Origin: Amycolatopsis anabasis
GTDB taxonomy: Bacteria; Actinomycetota; Actinomycetes; Mycobacteriales; Pseudonocardiaceae
Direction: 5' to 3'
Assembly (NCBI RefSeq): GCF_009765355.1
Contig: NZ_VTHK01000060.1
Location: 1 to 51,728, forward strand
Length of the DNA: 51,728 bases
Part shown: piece by piece, positions 7,596 to 16,344 of the stretch
Position numbering within the stretch: position 1 is the first letter of the stretch
Layout of the letters: each line of letters opens with the position of its first letter
Program-made: the position numbers and the translations under genes
The notes under the pieces: generated by a model
Database searches by the model: none
The model's input: only the letters and a program-made list of their open reading frames with translations
Told to the model about the DNA's origin: nothing

Positions 7596-9014
7596 GTGAC
7601 AGTCACGCTCAATTCCGGGGATACCGCTGTGCGTCCGGCCCGCAAGCCGCGCCGCCACACCAGCACTCCCTCGTCCGCCCCGACCAAGTCGTTCGCGGAC
7701 CTCAACCTGCCCGAGCCGCTGCTGCGCGCGCTCCGGGACGCCGGAATCACCGAACCGTTCCCCATCCAGACCGCGACCCTGCCGGACGCGCTGGCCGGAC
7801 GGGACGTGCTCGGCCGCGCCCAGACCGGCTCCGGTAAGACGCTGGCCTTCGGGCTCGCGCTGCTGGCCCGGCTGGACGGCGGCAAGGCGCGCGCCAAGCG
7901 GCCGCGCGCGCTCGTCCTGGTGCCGACCCGCGAACTGGCCATGCAGGTCGCCGACGCGCTCACCCCGCTGGCCAAGGCGCTCGGCCTGTGGTGCCGGACC
8001 GCCGTCGGCGGGATGGCCTTCACCCGTCAGGCCGACTCGCTCAACCGCGGTGTCGACCTGCTGATCGCCACCCCGGGGCGCCTGTCCGACCACGTGCGGC
8101 AGGGCACCTGCGTGCTCTCCGACGTGAACTTCGTCGCCCTCGACGAGGCCGACCAGATGGCCGACATGGGCTTCCTGCCGCAGGTCCGCGAGATCCTCGA
8201 CCTGACCCCGGCGCGCGGGCAGCGGCTGCTGTTCTCCGCCACGCTGGACGGTGACGTCAAGAAGCTGGTCGACGCGTACCTGAGCGATCCGGTCGAGCAT
8301 TCGGTCGCCCCGGTCACCGCGAGTGTGACCACCATGGACCACCACGTGCTGCAGGTGTCCCGTCAGGACAAGCAGGCCGTGGTGACCCAGATCGGCGCCC
8401 GCGAGGGCCGCACGATCATGTTCGTGCGGACCAAGCACCACGTCGACCGGCTCACCGAGCGGCTGCGCGCGGTCGGCGTGCACGCCGGCGCGCTGCATGG
8501 CGGCAAGACCCAGGGCCAGCGCAACCGGGTGCTCGCCGACTTCAAGGAAGGCCACACCCCGGTGCTGGTCGCCACCGACGTCGCCGCGCGCGGGATCCAC
8601 GTCGACGGGATCAGCCTGGTGCTGCACGTCGACCCGGCCGCCGACCACAAGGACTACCTGCACCGCGCGGGCAGGACCGCGCGGGCGGGTGCGTCGGGCA
8701 CCGTGGTCACGCTGATCACGCACGACCAGCGGCGCACCGTGCGCCGGATGACCGAACGCGCCGGGGTTCGCGTGGAAAGCGCGCAGGTCCGTCCCGGCGA
8801 TCCGGAACTCGCCCGCATCACCGGCGCCCGCGAGCCCAGCGGTGAACCGGTCGTCGAGCGCCGCCGCGAACCCGCACCGCGTCGCGGCGGCCCCCGGGGC
8901 CACGGCGGCGGGAACGGTTTCGGCGGCCGCTCGGGTGGCTTCCGCGGCCGCCGCGGTCAGCAGGGTGGCGGACGCCCGCAGCGCTCCGGCCCTCGCCCGT
9001 CCCGCCGCAGCTAG
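7596..9014 (+). CDS. DEAD-box ATP-dependent RNA helicase
   Basis: 472-residue superfamily 2 RNA helicase. The Q motif (FPIQ) comes before Walker A AQTGSGKT at residues 75-82. PTRELAMQV (Ia), DEAD near residue 183, SAT (III) and HRAGRTARAG (VI) are all present. After about residue 410 the protein turns into an arginine- and glycine-rich tail (RRGGPRGHGGG, GGFRGRRGQQGGG) of the RGG type that binds RNA. I place the start at the GTG at 7596, which has GAGAGG 6 nt upstream. A longer frame from 7530 exists but its extra residues look untranslated. Likely role is RNA unfolding in decay, ribosome assembly or cold adaptation. Confidence 0.93.
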   Translation: MTVTLNSGDTAVRPARKPRRHTSTPSSAPTKSFADLNLPEPLLRALRDAGITEPFPIQTATLPDALAGRDVLGRAQTGSGKTLAFGLALLARLDGGKARAKRPRALVLVPTRELAMQVADALTPLAKALGLWCRTAVGGMAFTRQADSLNRGVDLLIATPGRLSDHVRQGTCVLSDVNFVALDEADQMADMGFLPQVREILDLTPARGQRLLFSATLDGDVKKLVDAYLSDPVEHSVAPVTASVTTMDHHVLQVSRQDKQAVVTQIGAREGRTIMFVRTKHHVDRLTERLRAVGVHAGALHGGKTQGQRNRVLADFKEGHTPVLVATDVAARGIHVDGISLVLHVDPAADHKDYLHRAGRTARAGASGTVVTLITHDQRRTVRRMTERAGVRVESAQVRPGDPELARITGAREPSGEPVVERRREPAPRRGGPRGHGGGNGFGGRSGGFRGRRGQQGGGRPQRSGPRPSRRS

Positions 9015-9028
9015 TTACCGCTCGGGAG

Positions 9029-9102
9029 GAAGGGACCTTTACTACGGTTAAACGGTAGTAAAGGTCCCTCGCTCACGATTGGCGAGAGCGAAGGTCCCTT
9101 CC
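9029..9102. repeat. palindromic intergenic repeat, family 1 copy A (bidirectional terminator)
   Basis: Between the convergent helicase and PIG-L genes. GGAAGGGACCTT (9029-9040) is the exact inverse of AAGGTCCCTTCC (9091-9102). A third arm, GTAGTAAGGTCCCT (9056-9069), also pairs with the left side through one bulged base. Three copies of the GGTCCCT core can therefore form competing hairpins. A related element lies at 20928-21007. Its place between converging genes suggests termination in both directions. Confidence 0.75.
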
Positions 9103-9119
9103 TGCCGCGGCTGCCGCGG

Positions 9120-9839
9120 TTAGCAGGTGACGAGTTCGAAGGTGCAGGCGGGGCGGCCGCCGAACCGCTTCCCGGCCTCGATCGCGACATCGCGCAGGAG
9201 CACCTCCGGGTCGCCCATCTCCCCGCCGAGCCCGTCGAGATACGCCTTGTGCTCCCGCAGCGAGGCGATCCCGCGGTCGAGGGTGTCGGTGATGTCCTCG
9301 GCGTGCGTGCAGTGCGGCGAGGCCCCGATGGCGGCCCAGCGGACCCCGCCCCACGGTTCGAGTCCCAGGTCGCGGAAGAGCCAGCGGTTCCCGGCGTCGC
9401 GGACCGCGTCGAGCGCGGCCTGGCCGACGTGGCGGTGGTCGGCCATGTTCAGCCAGCCGTTCTCCCAGGTGTCGTGGTGGTTGATGAGCACCACCAGTTC
9501 CGGGCGGTGGCGCCGGATCGCGGCGGCGATTTCGCGGCGCAGCGGGATGCCGTATTCGATCAGCCCGTCCGGATGGTCCAGGAACTCCACCTGATCGACG
9601 CCCACCACGGCCGCGCTGGCGATCTGCTCGGCCGTGCGGACCTCGGCGCACCGCTCGGGCTCCAGCCCGTCGATCCCCGCCTCACCCCGGGAAGCCAGCA
9701 GGTAGGTCACCGCGCGTCCCTGCGCGGTCCACTTCGCGACGGCGCCCGCGCAGCCGTATTCCAGGTCGTCCGGATGCGCGACGACCGCCAGCGCACGCTG
9801 CCAGTCCGTCGGCATGGGCAACAGGTCGCCGTCCGTCAT
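9120..9839 (-). CDS. PIG-L family deacetylase
   Basis: 239-residue zinc-dependent deacetylase of the PIG-L/LmbE fold, which includes MshB and Mca of mycothiol metabolism. The metal-binding AHPDDLEYGCAG motif is near the N-terminus. ADHRHVGQAALDAV supplies the second metal-binding segment and SPHCTHAEDI is a further His-rich stretch. The protein is shorter than typical MshB or Mca (about 290-300), so I do not assign either name. The ATG at 9839 is chosen; the in-frame GTG at 9854 is less likely. It is divergent from bioF with 47 bp between the starts. Mycothione reductase is encoded 4 kb away, so a thiol-related role is possible. Confidence 0.87.
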   Translation of the reverse strand: MTDGDLLPMPTDWQRALAVVAHPDDLEYGCAGAVAKWTAQGRAVTYLLASRGEAGIDGLEPERCAEVRTAEQIASAAVVGVDQVEFLDHPDGLIEYGIPLRREIAAAIRRHRPELVVLINHHDTWENGWLNMADHRHVGQAALDAVRDAGNRWLFRDLGLEPWGGVRWAAIGASPHCTHAEDITDTLDRGIASLREHKAYLDGLGGEMGDPEVLLRDVAIEAGKRFGGRPACTFELVTC

Positions 9840-9886
9840 GCCCCTCACTCCCACCCTCGATCCGCACCGATGCGAAACTGCCAGGC

Positions 9887-11056
9887 GTGAACGTACCCGC
9901 CGAGCACGAGCAGACCTTCGACTGGCTCGACGTCGAAGCCGAGAAGCGGACCCAGGCCGGGCTGGTCCGGCGCCTGCGTCCCCGCGACGCCGCCGAGCAG
10001 GAGCTCGACCTGGCCGGGAACGACTATCTCGGGCTGGCCAGGGACAAGCGGGTGGCCGGTGCCGCGGCGGCGGCCGCGCTGCGCTGGGGTGCGGGCTCGA
10101 CCGGTTCCCGCCTGGTCACCGGCTCGACCGGCCTGCACGCCGAGCTGGAACACGAGCTCGCCCGGTTCTGCGGCGCCCAGGCGGCGCTGGTGTTCTCCTC
10201 GGGCTTCACGGCGAACCTCGGAGCGGTGACCGCGCTGTCCGGCCGGGAGGCGGCCATCGTCACCGACAAGTACATCCACGCCTCGCTCATCGAGGGCTGC
10301 CGCCTGTCCCGCGCGGACGTGGCCGCGGTGGCGCACAACGACCCGGCGGCGATGAAGCACGCGCTGTCCACCCGGCGCAAGGAACGGGCCCTGGTGGTCA
10401 CCGACTCGGTGTTCTCGGTGGACGGCGATCTGGCCCCGCTCGCCGACCTGGCCACGATCTGCCGCGAGCACAAGGCCGCGCTGCTCGTCGACGACGCGCA
10501 CGGGCTCGGCGTGCTCGGCGAAGGCGGCCGCGGGGCCGTGCACGAGGCCGGGCTGGCCGGTGCGCCGGACGTGGTCACCACGATCACGCTGTCCAAATCG
10601 CTCGGCGCCCAGGGCGGCGCGGTGCTCGGGCCACGCCGGGTGATCCGGCACCTGGTCGACACGGCCCGCAGCTTCATCTTCGACACCGCGCTCGCCCCGG
10701 CCAGCGCCGCCGCCGCGCTCGCCGCACTGGGCGTGCTGCGCGGCGAACCGGAACTGGCGGAGCGGGTGCGCGACGCCGCGACCCGGCTGTCCGGGCTGCT
10801 GCGCGACTCCGGGTTCACCGTGAGCACCCCGGACGCCGCCGTCATCTCGGTGCACGCGCCCTCACCCGAGGCCGCGGTCGCCTGGGCGGCGGCGTGCGCC
10901 GAGCAGGGGGTGCGGGTCGGCTGCTTCCGGCCGCCCTCGGTGCCCGACGGCATTTCCCGGCTCCGGCTGACCGCGCGCGCCGATCTCAGTGAGTCCGATG
11001 TGGACACGGCGGCGAAGGTGATCGCGGAATCGGCGCCTAGGGGCGCAGCATCGTGA
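9887..11056 (+). CDS. bioF: 8-amino-7-oxononanoate synthase
   Basis: 389-residue PLP-dependent alpha-oxoamine synthase. It condenses pimeloyl-ACP/CoA with alanine to KAPA, the first committed step of biotin ring synthesis. NDYLGLARD and GSTGSRLVTGST are in the N-terminal half. DSVFSVDGDLAPL and DDAHGLGVLGEGGRG follow. The PLP lysine lies in TITLSKSLGAQGG near residue 236. Length fits BioF. The GTG at 9887 has a short AGG upstream. No bioA, bioB or bioD is nearby, so biotin genes appear to be split. The last 20 nt overlap the convergent ElaA gene. Confidence 0.92.
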   Translation: MNVPAEHEQTFDWLDVEAEKRTQAGLVRRLRPRDAAEQELDLAGNDYLGLARDKRVAGAAAAAALRWGAGSTGSRLVTGSTGLHAELEHELARFCGAQAALVFSSGFTANLGAVTALSGREAAIVTDKYIHASLIEGCRLSRADVAAVAHNDPAAMKHALSTRRKERALVVTDSVFSVDGDLAPLADLATICREHKAALLVDDAHGLGVLGEGGRGAVHEAGLAGAPDVVTTITLSKSLGAQGGAVLGPRRVIRHLVDTARSFIFDTALAPASAAAALAALGVLRGEPELAERVRDAATRLSGLLRDSGFTVSTPDAAVISVHAPSPEAAVAWAAACAEQGVRVGCFRPPSVPDGISRLRLTARADLSESDVDTAAKVIAESAPRGAAS

Positions 11057-11477
11057 TGTGCGGGATGCCGTCCTCGTCGAACGGTTCGCCGACCGGACGG
11101 TAGCCGAACTTCGCGTAGAAACCCTGCGCGTAGGTCTGCGCGTCCAGCACGCTCGGCGCGTCCCCGGCGAAATCGAGCGCGGCTCCCATGAGTCGCGCGG
11201 CCAGTCCCCGGCCACGCGCGGATTCCGCGGTGCACACCCGCCCGATCCGGTACCGCCCGTCCGGTTCGGTCAGCACGCGCAGGTACGCGTCGACGCCCGC
11301 CTCGCCGGGCACCCAGAAATGCCGGGTGCCCGCCAGCGGATCGTGGCCGTCGATCTCCGGGTACGGGCACTTCTGCTCGACGACGAACACGTCCACCCGC
11401 AGCCGCAGGATGTCGTGCAACTCGGCCGCGGTCAGCTCCGGGCCGGGGCGGTCAAGGAGATGCGGGGTCTCGGTCAC
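11037..11477 (-). CDS. ElaA-family GNAT N-acetyltransferase
   Basis: 146-residue acetyltransferase of the ElaA subgroup. ILRLRVDVFVVEQKCPYPEIDGHD is the N-terminal block typical of ElaA, here about residues 28-51. The acetyl-CoA loop is RVCTAESARGRGLAARLM, followed by YAQGFYAKFGYRPVGEPFDEDGIPH at the C-terminus. The GTG at 11477 has AGGA 8 nt upstream. The 3' end overlaps bioF by 20 nt on the opposite strand. The acceptor substrate of ElaA proteins is not established. Confidence 0.9.
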   Translation of the reverse strand: MTETPHLLDRPGPELTAAELHDILRLRVDVFVVEQKCPYPEIDGHDPLAGTRHFWVPGEAGVDAYLRVLTEPDGRYRIGRVCTAESARGRGLAARLMGAALDFAGDAPSVLDAQTYAQGFYAKFGYRPVGEPFDEDGIPHITMLRP

Positions 11478-11496
11478 CCCGCATTCCTAACATCCC

Positions 11497-12303
11497 TCAG
11501 AACAGGAACCGGGTACCGGCCTGCTGCCGGATCTCGCCTGCGAAGGTGAGCACCCGGGTGTACACGCCCGGCTTGTCCGGTTTCGCGCAGCCGTCCCCGA
11601 AGGACACGATGCCGATCACGGTCTCGCCCACCACCAGCGGGCCGCCCGAGTCGCCCTGGCAGGCGTCCTTCCCGCCCTCGGGGTACCCGGCGCACATCAT
11701 GGTGCTGTTGTTGTAAGTGCTGACCTTGCTGGAGCAATACCCGTCGCCCTGGACCGGAACGTCGACCTTGCGCAGGAACTCGGAACGGTCGCCGCCCTCG
11801 GCGATCCGGCCCCAGCCGAGCACGGTCGCCCGGGTGCCTTCGGCGTACAACGAGGTGTCCTCGGGGAGCTTCGCGGGCTGGTACCGCACGGGACGGCTCA
11901 GCTTCAGCACGGCGATGTCGCTGCCCGTGTTGGGGTTCTGGAACGCCTGCGGCACCCAGATGTCACGCACCGTTACGGCCTCGCCGTCGCTGCTGCTCTT
12001 GTTCTGCCGACCGGTCACGACCCGCACGTCGGACTTCGGAAACGCGCGGGCGCAATGCGCGGCGGTGACCGCCGCCGAGTCGCTCACCAGGACCGCGCCG
12101 CAGAACTGGTTGCCGGACCGCTCCGTCAGGTAGGCCGCGTACGGGTAGTCCTTGATGGACGCTTCCGTGCCGCCGACGATGTACGGCTGGACACCCGTGC
12201 GCGCGGTGTCCGCCCCCGCCGCGGCCGGGACGAACGCCCCCACGGCCGCCAGGACTCCGGCGACGGCCAGGAGCTTTCTCTTGCGACGAGCCTTCTCGGA
12301 CAC
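11497..12303 (-). CDS. secreted trypsin-like serine protease (S1 family)
   Basis: 268-residue exported chymotrypsin-fold protease. A KARRKRK start and hydrophobic stretch form a signal peptide, cleaved probably near residue 30. A short propeptide runs to the IVGG at residue 42, the usual mature N-terminus. The catalytic triad is His83 (TAAHC), Asp129 (SDIAVLKL) and Ser219 (GDSGGP). Asp213, six residues before the serine, predicts trypsin-like cleavage after Arg or Lys. Six cysteines are in disulfide-compatible positions. The GTG at 12303 has AGGAG 8 nt upstream. It probably acts outside the cell in protein degradation. Confidence 0.94.
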   Translation of the reverse strand: MSEKARRKRKLLAVAGVLAAVGAFVPAAAGADTARTGVQPYIVGGTEASIKDYPYAAYLTERSGNQFCGAVLVSDSAAVTAAHCARAFPKSDVRVVTGRQNKSSSDGEAVTVRDIWVPQAFQNPNTGSDIAVLKLSRPVRYQPAKLPEDTSLYAEGTRATVLGWGRIAEGGDRSEFLRKVDVPVQGDGYCSSKVSTYNNSTMMCAGYPEGGKDACQGDSGGPLVVGETVIGIVSFGDGCAKPDKPGVYTRVLTFAGEIRQQAGTRFLF

Positions 12304-12493
12304 GGTTGTGCTCCTTTCACCGGACAGGAGAATGGGGGCCAGGATCGGGGTCCATGGCGATCACGCTCGGCAACCAGCGGATTCCGGCATGTACGCGTGC
12401 AGTCGCAAACACCCTAGTCCGGATGTCGCTTTCCGGGTGTCACTGAATCGGGTGGTCTACGGAGTGGTCATTGCTTCGTGCCAAGCTGGACCC

Positions 12494-13363
12494 GTGCGAT
12501 TGCGGACGGCGACGGCTCTCCTCGGGGCGACGGCGATGCTGCTCACCGGCTGCGGTTCCGGCGAACCGCCCGCGGCCCCGCCGCCTCCCCCGCCGACAAG
12601 CCCGATGATCATGGACGCGCCCGCACCGGCGACCACCCCACCCCCGTCCACCAGCGCATCCCCGGTGCCTGCCTGGCAGGTCGGCGCGCATCCGCTGCCC
12701 CGGCGACCGGACGGCTTCGGCCAGGTCCTGCCCACCCCGCCCGAGCTGGTCGACCGCGCGCTGCCGACCAAGGACCTGCTCCCGCCGCCCGCGGACGACC
12801 AGTTCGCCGCGACGGTCAACGGCGTGCCTTCGAGCGTGCTCTCGCGCAGCACCTGGCAGGCCGGATGCCCCGTCCAGGTGAACGAGCTGCGCTACCTGAC
12901 CCTGTCGTTCTGGGGCTTCGACGGGCGGGCGCACACCGGCGAGCTCCTGGTCAACGGCTCCGTCGCGGACACCGTCGTCGCGGTGTTTCGGCAGCTGTTC
13001 GCGGCGCGGTTCCCGATGGAGGAGATGCGGGTGACCCGGGCCGACGAACTGGACGCGCCGCCGACCGGGGACGGCAACAACACCAGCGCGTTCGTCTGCC
13101 GACCCACCCGGGGGCAGACGACCTGGTCGGCGCACGCCTACGGGCTCGCGATCGACGTCAACCCGTTCTGCAACCCGTACACCAAGGGCGATCTGGTGCT
13201 CCCCGAACTCGCCTCCGCCTACACCGACCGGTCCCGCGCGCGGCCCGGCATGGTGCTGCCCGGGGACGCCGCCGTGCGCGCGTTCACCTCGGCGGGCTGG
13301 ACCTGGGGCGGCACCTGGACCGAGCCGAAGGACATCATGCACTTCAGCGCGAACGGCAAGTAG
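12494..13363 (+). CDS. lipoprotein with M15-type D-Ala-D-Ala carboxypeptidase domain
   Basis: 289-residue lipoprotein. A short signal ends in the lipobox LLTGC (Cys about residue 18), followed by a proline- and threonine-rich linker of about 40 residues typical of surface-anchored actinobacterial proteins. The C-terminal half holds a metallopeptidase M15-type site: SAHAYGLAIDVNPF gives the His and Asp zinc ligands, and DIMHFS gives the final His. The family trims peptidoglycan stem peptides. The GTG at 12494 is chosen because it directly precedes the signal peptide. The upstream Shine-Dalgarno is weak, and a longer open frame runs back through the divergent protease gene. Confidence 0.85.
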   Translation: MRLRTATALLGATAMLLTGCGSGEPPAAPPPPPPTSPMIMDAPAPATTPPPSTSASPVPAWQVGAHPLPRRPDGFGQVLPTPPELVDRALPTKDLLPPPADDQFAATVNGVPSSVLSRSTWQAGCPVQVNELRYLTLSFWGFDGRAHTGELLVNGSVADTVVAVFRQLFAARFPMEEMRVTRADELDAPPTGDGNNTSAFVCRPTRGQTTWSAHAYGLAIDVNPFCNPYTKGDLVLPELASAYTDRSRARPGMVLPGDAAVRAFTSAGWTWGGTWTEPKDIMHFSANGK

Positions 13364-13430
13364 GGAACAGGCGGACCGGGCCTGGAGTTGAACAAGCTGA
13401 CCGAGCAACCCTCGCGCGAAGGATGGCGAC

Positions 13431-14825
13431 GTGCCCCACTTTGACCTCGTGATCGTCGGAACCGGCTCCGGGAACTCGATCCTGGATCCCCGGTTCGCGG
13501 ACTGGCGGACGGCGATCGTGGAAAAGGGTGTGTTCGGCGGCACGTGCCTGAACGTCGGCTGCATCCCCACCAAGATGTTCGTGCACACCGCGGACGTGGC
13601 GGCGACGCCGTCGATCAGCTCGCGGCTCGGGGTGGACGAGGATCTGCGCGGGGTCCGCTGGGCCGACGTCCGCGACCGGATCTTCGGCCGGATCGACCCG
13701 ATCGCGGCGGGTGGCCGGGAGTACCGCATCGGGCACGAGGACAACGCGAACGTCACGGTGTACGAGGGCGAGGGCCGGTTCACCGGGCACAAGGAACTGC
13801 GCGTGTCCTTCGGCGACGGGCGGGCGCCGGAGACGATCACCGCGGACCGGTTCGTGCTGGCCGCGGGCGGGCGCCCGGTGATCCCGGACATCCCCGGGCT
13901 CGCGGAAACCGGCTACCACACTTCCGACACGATCATGCGGATCGACGAACTGCCGAAGCGGCTGATCATCCTCGGCAGCGGGTTCATCGGCGCGGAGTTC
14001 GCGCACGTGTTCGCGTCGTTCGGGGTGGAAGTCACCGTCATCGCGCGTTCGGGCGCGCTGCTGCGCTCGGAGGACGAGGATGTCAGCGCCCGGTTCACCG
14101 AGCTCGCGATGCACCGCTTCGACGTCCGGCTGCACCGGAAGGCGTTGCGCGCGCAGCGTTCCGGCACCGGGATCGCGCTCGAAGTGGAGGGACCGAACGG
14201 GGCCGAGACCGTCGAGGGCGACCTGCTGCTGGTGGCCACCGGCCGCGCCCCGAACTCGGACCTGCTGGACGTCGCCGCCACCGGTGTGTCCACTCTGGAC
14301 AGTGGGCATGTGGTGGTGGACGACTACCAGCAGACCGCGGTCGAGGGGATCTACGCGCTCGGGGACATCTCGTCGCCGTACGAGCTCAAGCACGTCGCCA
14401 ACCACGAAATGCGGGTCGTGCAGCACAATCTGCTCAACCCCGGCGACCGGATCAAGGCCGATCACCGGTTCGTGCCGCACGCGGTGTTCTCGGCGCCGCA
14501 GATCGCCTCGGTCGGCCTGACCGAACGGGAAGCCCGGGCGCGCGGCATCTCCTTCGTCACCTCGAAGCAGGACTACGCGGGCATCGCCTACGGCTGGGCG
14601 ATGGAGGACACCACCGGCTTCGCGAAACTGCTCGCCGACCCGGCGACCGGGCAGCTGCTCGGCGCGCACATCATCGGCCCGCAGGCGTCGACCGTGATCC
14701 AGCCGCTGATCCAGGCGATGAGCTTCGGCCTCGACGCGCGAAGCATGGCCCGGGGCCAGTACTGGATCCACCCCGCCATGCCCGAACTGATCGAGAACGC
14801 CCTGCTGGGCCTCGACCTGGACTGA
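13431..14825 (+). CDS. mtr: mycothione reductase
   Basis: 464-residue class I pyridine nucleotide-disulfide oxidoreductase. Mycothione reductase regenerates mycothiol, the main low-molecular-weight thiol of actinobacteria, from its disulfide using NADPH. The FAD loop VGTGSGNS is at the N-terminus. The redox cysteine pair is in FGGTCLNVGCIPTKMF (Cys39, Cys44), the form specific to this family. The NAD(P) loop ILGSGFIGAEFAHVF and FAD motif YALGDISSP follow. The C-terminal HPAMPELIENALL carries the catalytic His. The GTG at 13431 has AGGA 8 nt upstream. It is followed by a palindromic repeat between convergent genes. Confidence 0.95.
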   Translation: MPHFDLVIVGTGSGNSILDPRFADWRTAIVEKGVFGGTCLNVGCIPTKMFVHTADVAATPSISSRLGVDEDLRGVRWADVRDRIFGRIDPIAAGGREYRIGHEDNANVTVYEGEGRFTGHKELRVSFGDGRAPETITADRFVLAAGGRPVIPDIPGLAETGYHTSDTIMRIDELPKRLIILGSGFIGAEFAHVFASFGVEVTVIARSGALLRSEDEDVSARFTELAMHRFDVRLHRKALRAQRSGTGIALEVEGPNGAETVEGDLLLVATGRAPNSDLLDVAATGVSTLDSGHVVVDDYQQTAVEGIYALGDISSPYELKHVANHEMRVVQHNLLNPGDRIKADHRFVPHAVFSAPQIASVGLTEREARARGISFVTSKQDYAGIAYGWAMEDTTGFAKLLADPATGQLLGAHIIGPQASTVIQPLIQAMSFGLDARSMARGQYWIHPAMPELIENALLGLDLD

Positions 14826-14883
14826 GCCCGATCGGCGCTTGGCCACACTGGCCCCCGTATACACGTGAGGGAACCGAGTGCTG

Positions 14884-14935
14884 GGGGTCGTGACCGATTA
14901 GGCCGGTTCTAACCGGCCCAAACACTCACGACCCC
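14884..14935. repeat. palindromic intergenic repeat, family 2 copy C
   Basis: Outer arms GGGGTCGTGA (14884-14893) and TCACGACCCC (14926-14935) enclose an inner stem GGCCGGTT (14901-14908)/AACCGGCC (14911-14918). It lies between the convergent mtr and MFS genes. A second element with the same outer GTCGTGA/TCACGAC and inner CCGGT/ACCGG parts is at 23461-23512. Probable bidirectional terminator and dispersed element. Confidence 0.75.
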
Positions 14936-15018
14936 AACCATTGGCCGGGTCGGTGCGATGTGCCGAGATCTCTTGGCGGCCAAGAGAAGGCAGCTCGCCG
15001 CCGAATCGCGGTCACCGC

Positions 15019-16269
15019 TCAGACGAAGCGCTTTCGCCCGGCGAGTGCGCCCGCCACCATCTGCAGGGCGAAGACGGTGAGCATCACCAGGAACGGCACG
15101 GTCCAGCCGTGGGTGAGGTCGTGCACCAGGCCGAAGACGAACGGGCCGACCGCGGCCAGCAGGTAGCCGAAGCCCTGCGCCATTCCGGACAGCCGCGCGG
15201 TGTCCTCGCCGGTGCGCGCCCGCAGCGCGATCACCGTCAGCGCGAGCGAGAACACGCTCATGCCGAGCCCGACGAGAATGCTCCACAGCAGCGGCGCCGC
15301 GCCGGGTGCGACGGTCAGCCCGACCATGCCGGTGAACCCGAGCACGCCGAGGCCGACGATCCACCCGCTCTGGCTGCCCTGCCGCGCGGCGATCGGCGGC
15401 ACGGTGAGGCTGATCGGCACGGCGATCAGCGAGATCAGGCCGAGCAGCAGTCCCGCGTCCCCGCGGCTGACTCCGGCGTCCATCAGCACCTGCGGCAGCC
15501 AGCCCATCACCACGTACGCCAGGAACGCCTGCAGGCCGAAGAACAACGTCACGATCCAGGCCAGCGGGCTGCGCAGCAGGGAACGGCCACCCCGCTCCTC
15601 GTCGGCGGCGGCCCGCCTTACTCCCGCGTGGCCCCGCGCGGCGAGCGTCCACACCACGAGCGCGAGGACCGCGAGGACGGACCAGCTCGCCAGGGCCTGC
15701 CGCCAGCCGCCGAACGCGGTGTCCAGCGGCGGGGTGAGCGCCGAACCGAGTGCCCCGCCGCCCTGCAGGGCCGCCGTGTAGATCCCGGTCATCAGGCCGA
15801 TCCGGGCCGGGAAGGAGTCCTTGATCACCACCGGGATGAGCACGTTGATCAGCGCGATCCCGGCGGTCGCCACGAGCGTGCCGCCGAGCACGACCAGCGG
15901 TCCGTCCAGCACGCGCAGCAGCAGGCCGACGGTCAGCACGGCGAGCGCGAGGCCGACCGCGACCCCCTGCCCCCACCGGCGCGCGAGCAGCGGCGCGGCG
16001 AGCCCGGCCGCGGCGAAGCACAGCCCGGGGACCGTGGTCAGCAGGCCGGCCCAGGTCGCCGAGGCGCCCAGCGAGTGCCGCATCTCGTCGAGCAGCGGCC
16101 CGATGCTGGTGATGGCGGGCCGCAGGTTGAGCGCGGTGAGCACCACCGCGACCGCGAGCAGCGCGCCACCGGCCAGGGTCGCCATCCGGGCCCGCGGCAT
16201 GGGCTCGACGGCGCCTTCGAGCTCGAGTTCTAGCCCGTGCTCGAGTTCGAGACCATAGCGATGCTCCAT
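15019..16269 (-). CDS. MFS transporter, CynX/NimT-like
   Basis: 416-residue 12-TM major facilitator resembling the CynX/NimT group (cyanate and nitroimidazole transport by name; real substrates vary). LTALNLRPAITSIGPLLDEM forms helix 1 and the following loop, and a Gly/Ala-rich helix 5 region (GIYTAALQGGGALGSAL) is characteristic. The cytoplasmic N-terminus contains an unusual repeated Leu-Glu stretch. The ATG at 16269 lies directly before it; an ATG at 16317 would overlap the regulatory region. The gene is divergent from a FadR-type regulator, which probably controls it. Confidence 0.87.
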   Translation of the reverse strand: MEHRYGLELEHGLELELEGAVEPMPRARMATLAGGALLAVAVVLTALNLRPAITSIGPLLDEMRHSLGASATWAGLLTTVPGLCFAAAGLAAPLLARRWGQGVAVGLALAVLTVGLLLRVLDGPLVVLGGTLVATAGIALINVLIPVVIKDSFPARIGLMTGIYTAALQGGGALGSALTPPLDTAFGGWRQALASWSVLAVLALVVWTLAARGHAGVRRAAADEERGGRSLLRSPLAWIVTLFFGLQAFLAYVVMGWLPQVLMDAGVSRGDAGLLLGLISLIAVPISLTVPPIAARQGSQSGWIVGLGVLGFTGMVGLTVAPGAAPLLWSILVGLGMSVFSLALTVIALRARTGEDTARLSGMAQGFGYLLAAVGPFVFGLVHDLTHGWTVPFLVMLTVFALQMVAGALAGRKRFV

Positions 16270-16296
16270 GCTGGAAACCCGAGATGAATCAGACAC

Positions 16297-16311
16297 GTCA
16301 GCTACTATGAC
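16297..16311. promoter_or_regulatory. candidate operator between MFS and GntR genes
   Basis: GTCA-N7-TGAC is a short inverted repeat centred in the 75-bp divergent intergenic region. It is a plausible target for the adjacent FadR-type regulator, but arms this short also occur by chance. Confidence 0.25.
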
Positions 16312-16344
16312 AGACATAGGATGATTGGGTGAAAGGATCTTACT

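Noticed and set aside
9120..9839. PIG-L protein as MshB or Mca
   Set aside because: It is about 50 residues shorter than those enzymes and I cannot match their specific motifs. Only the family is called.
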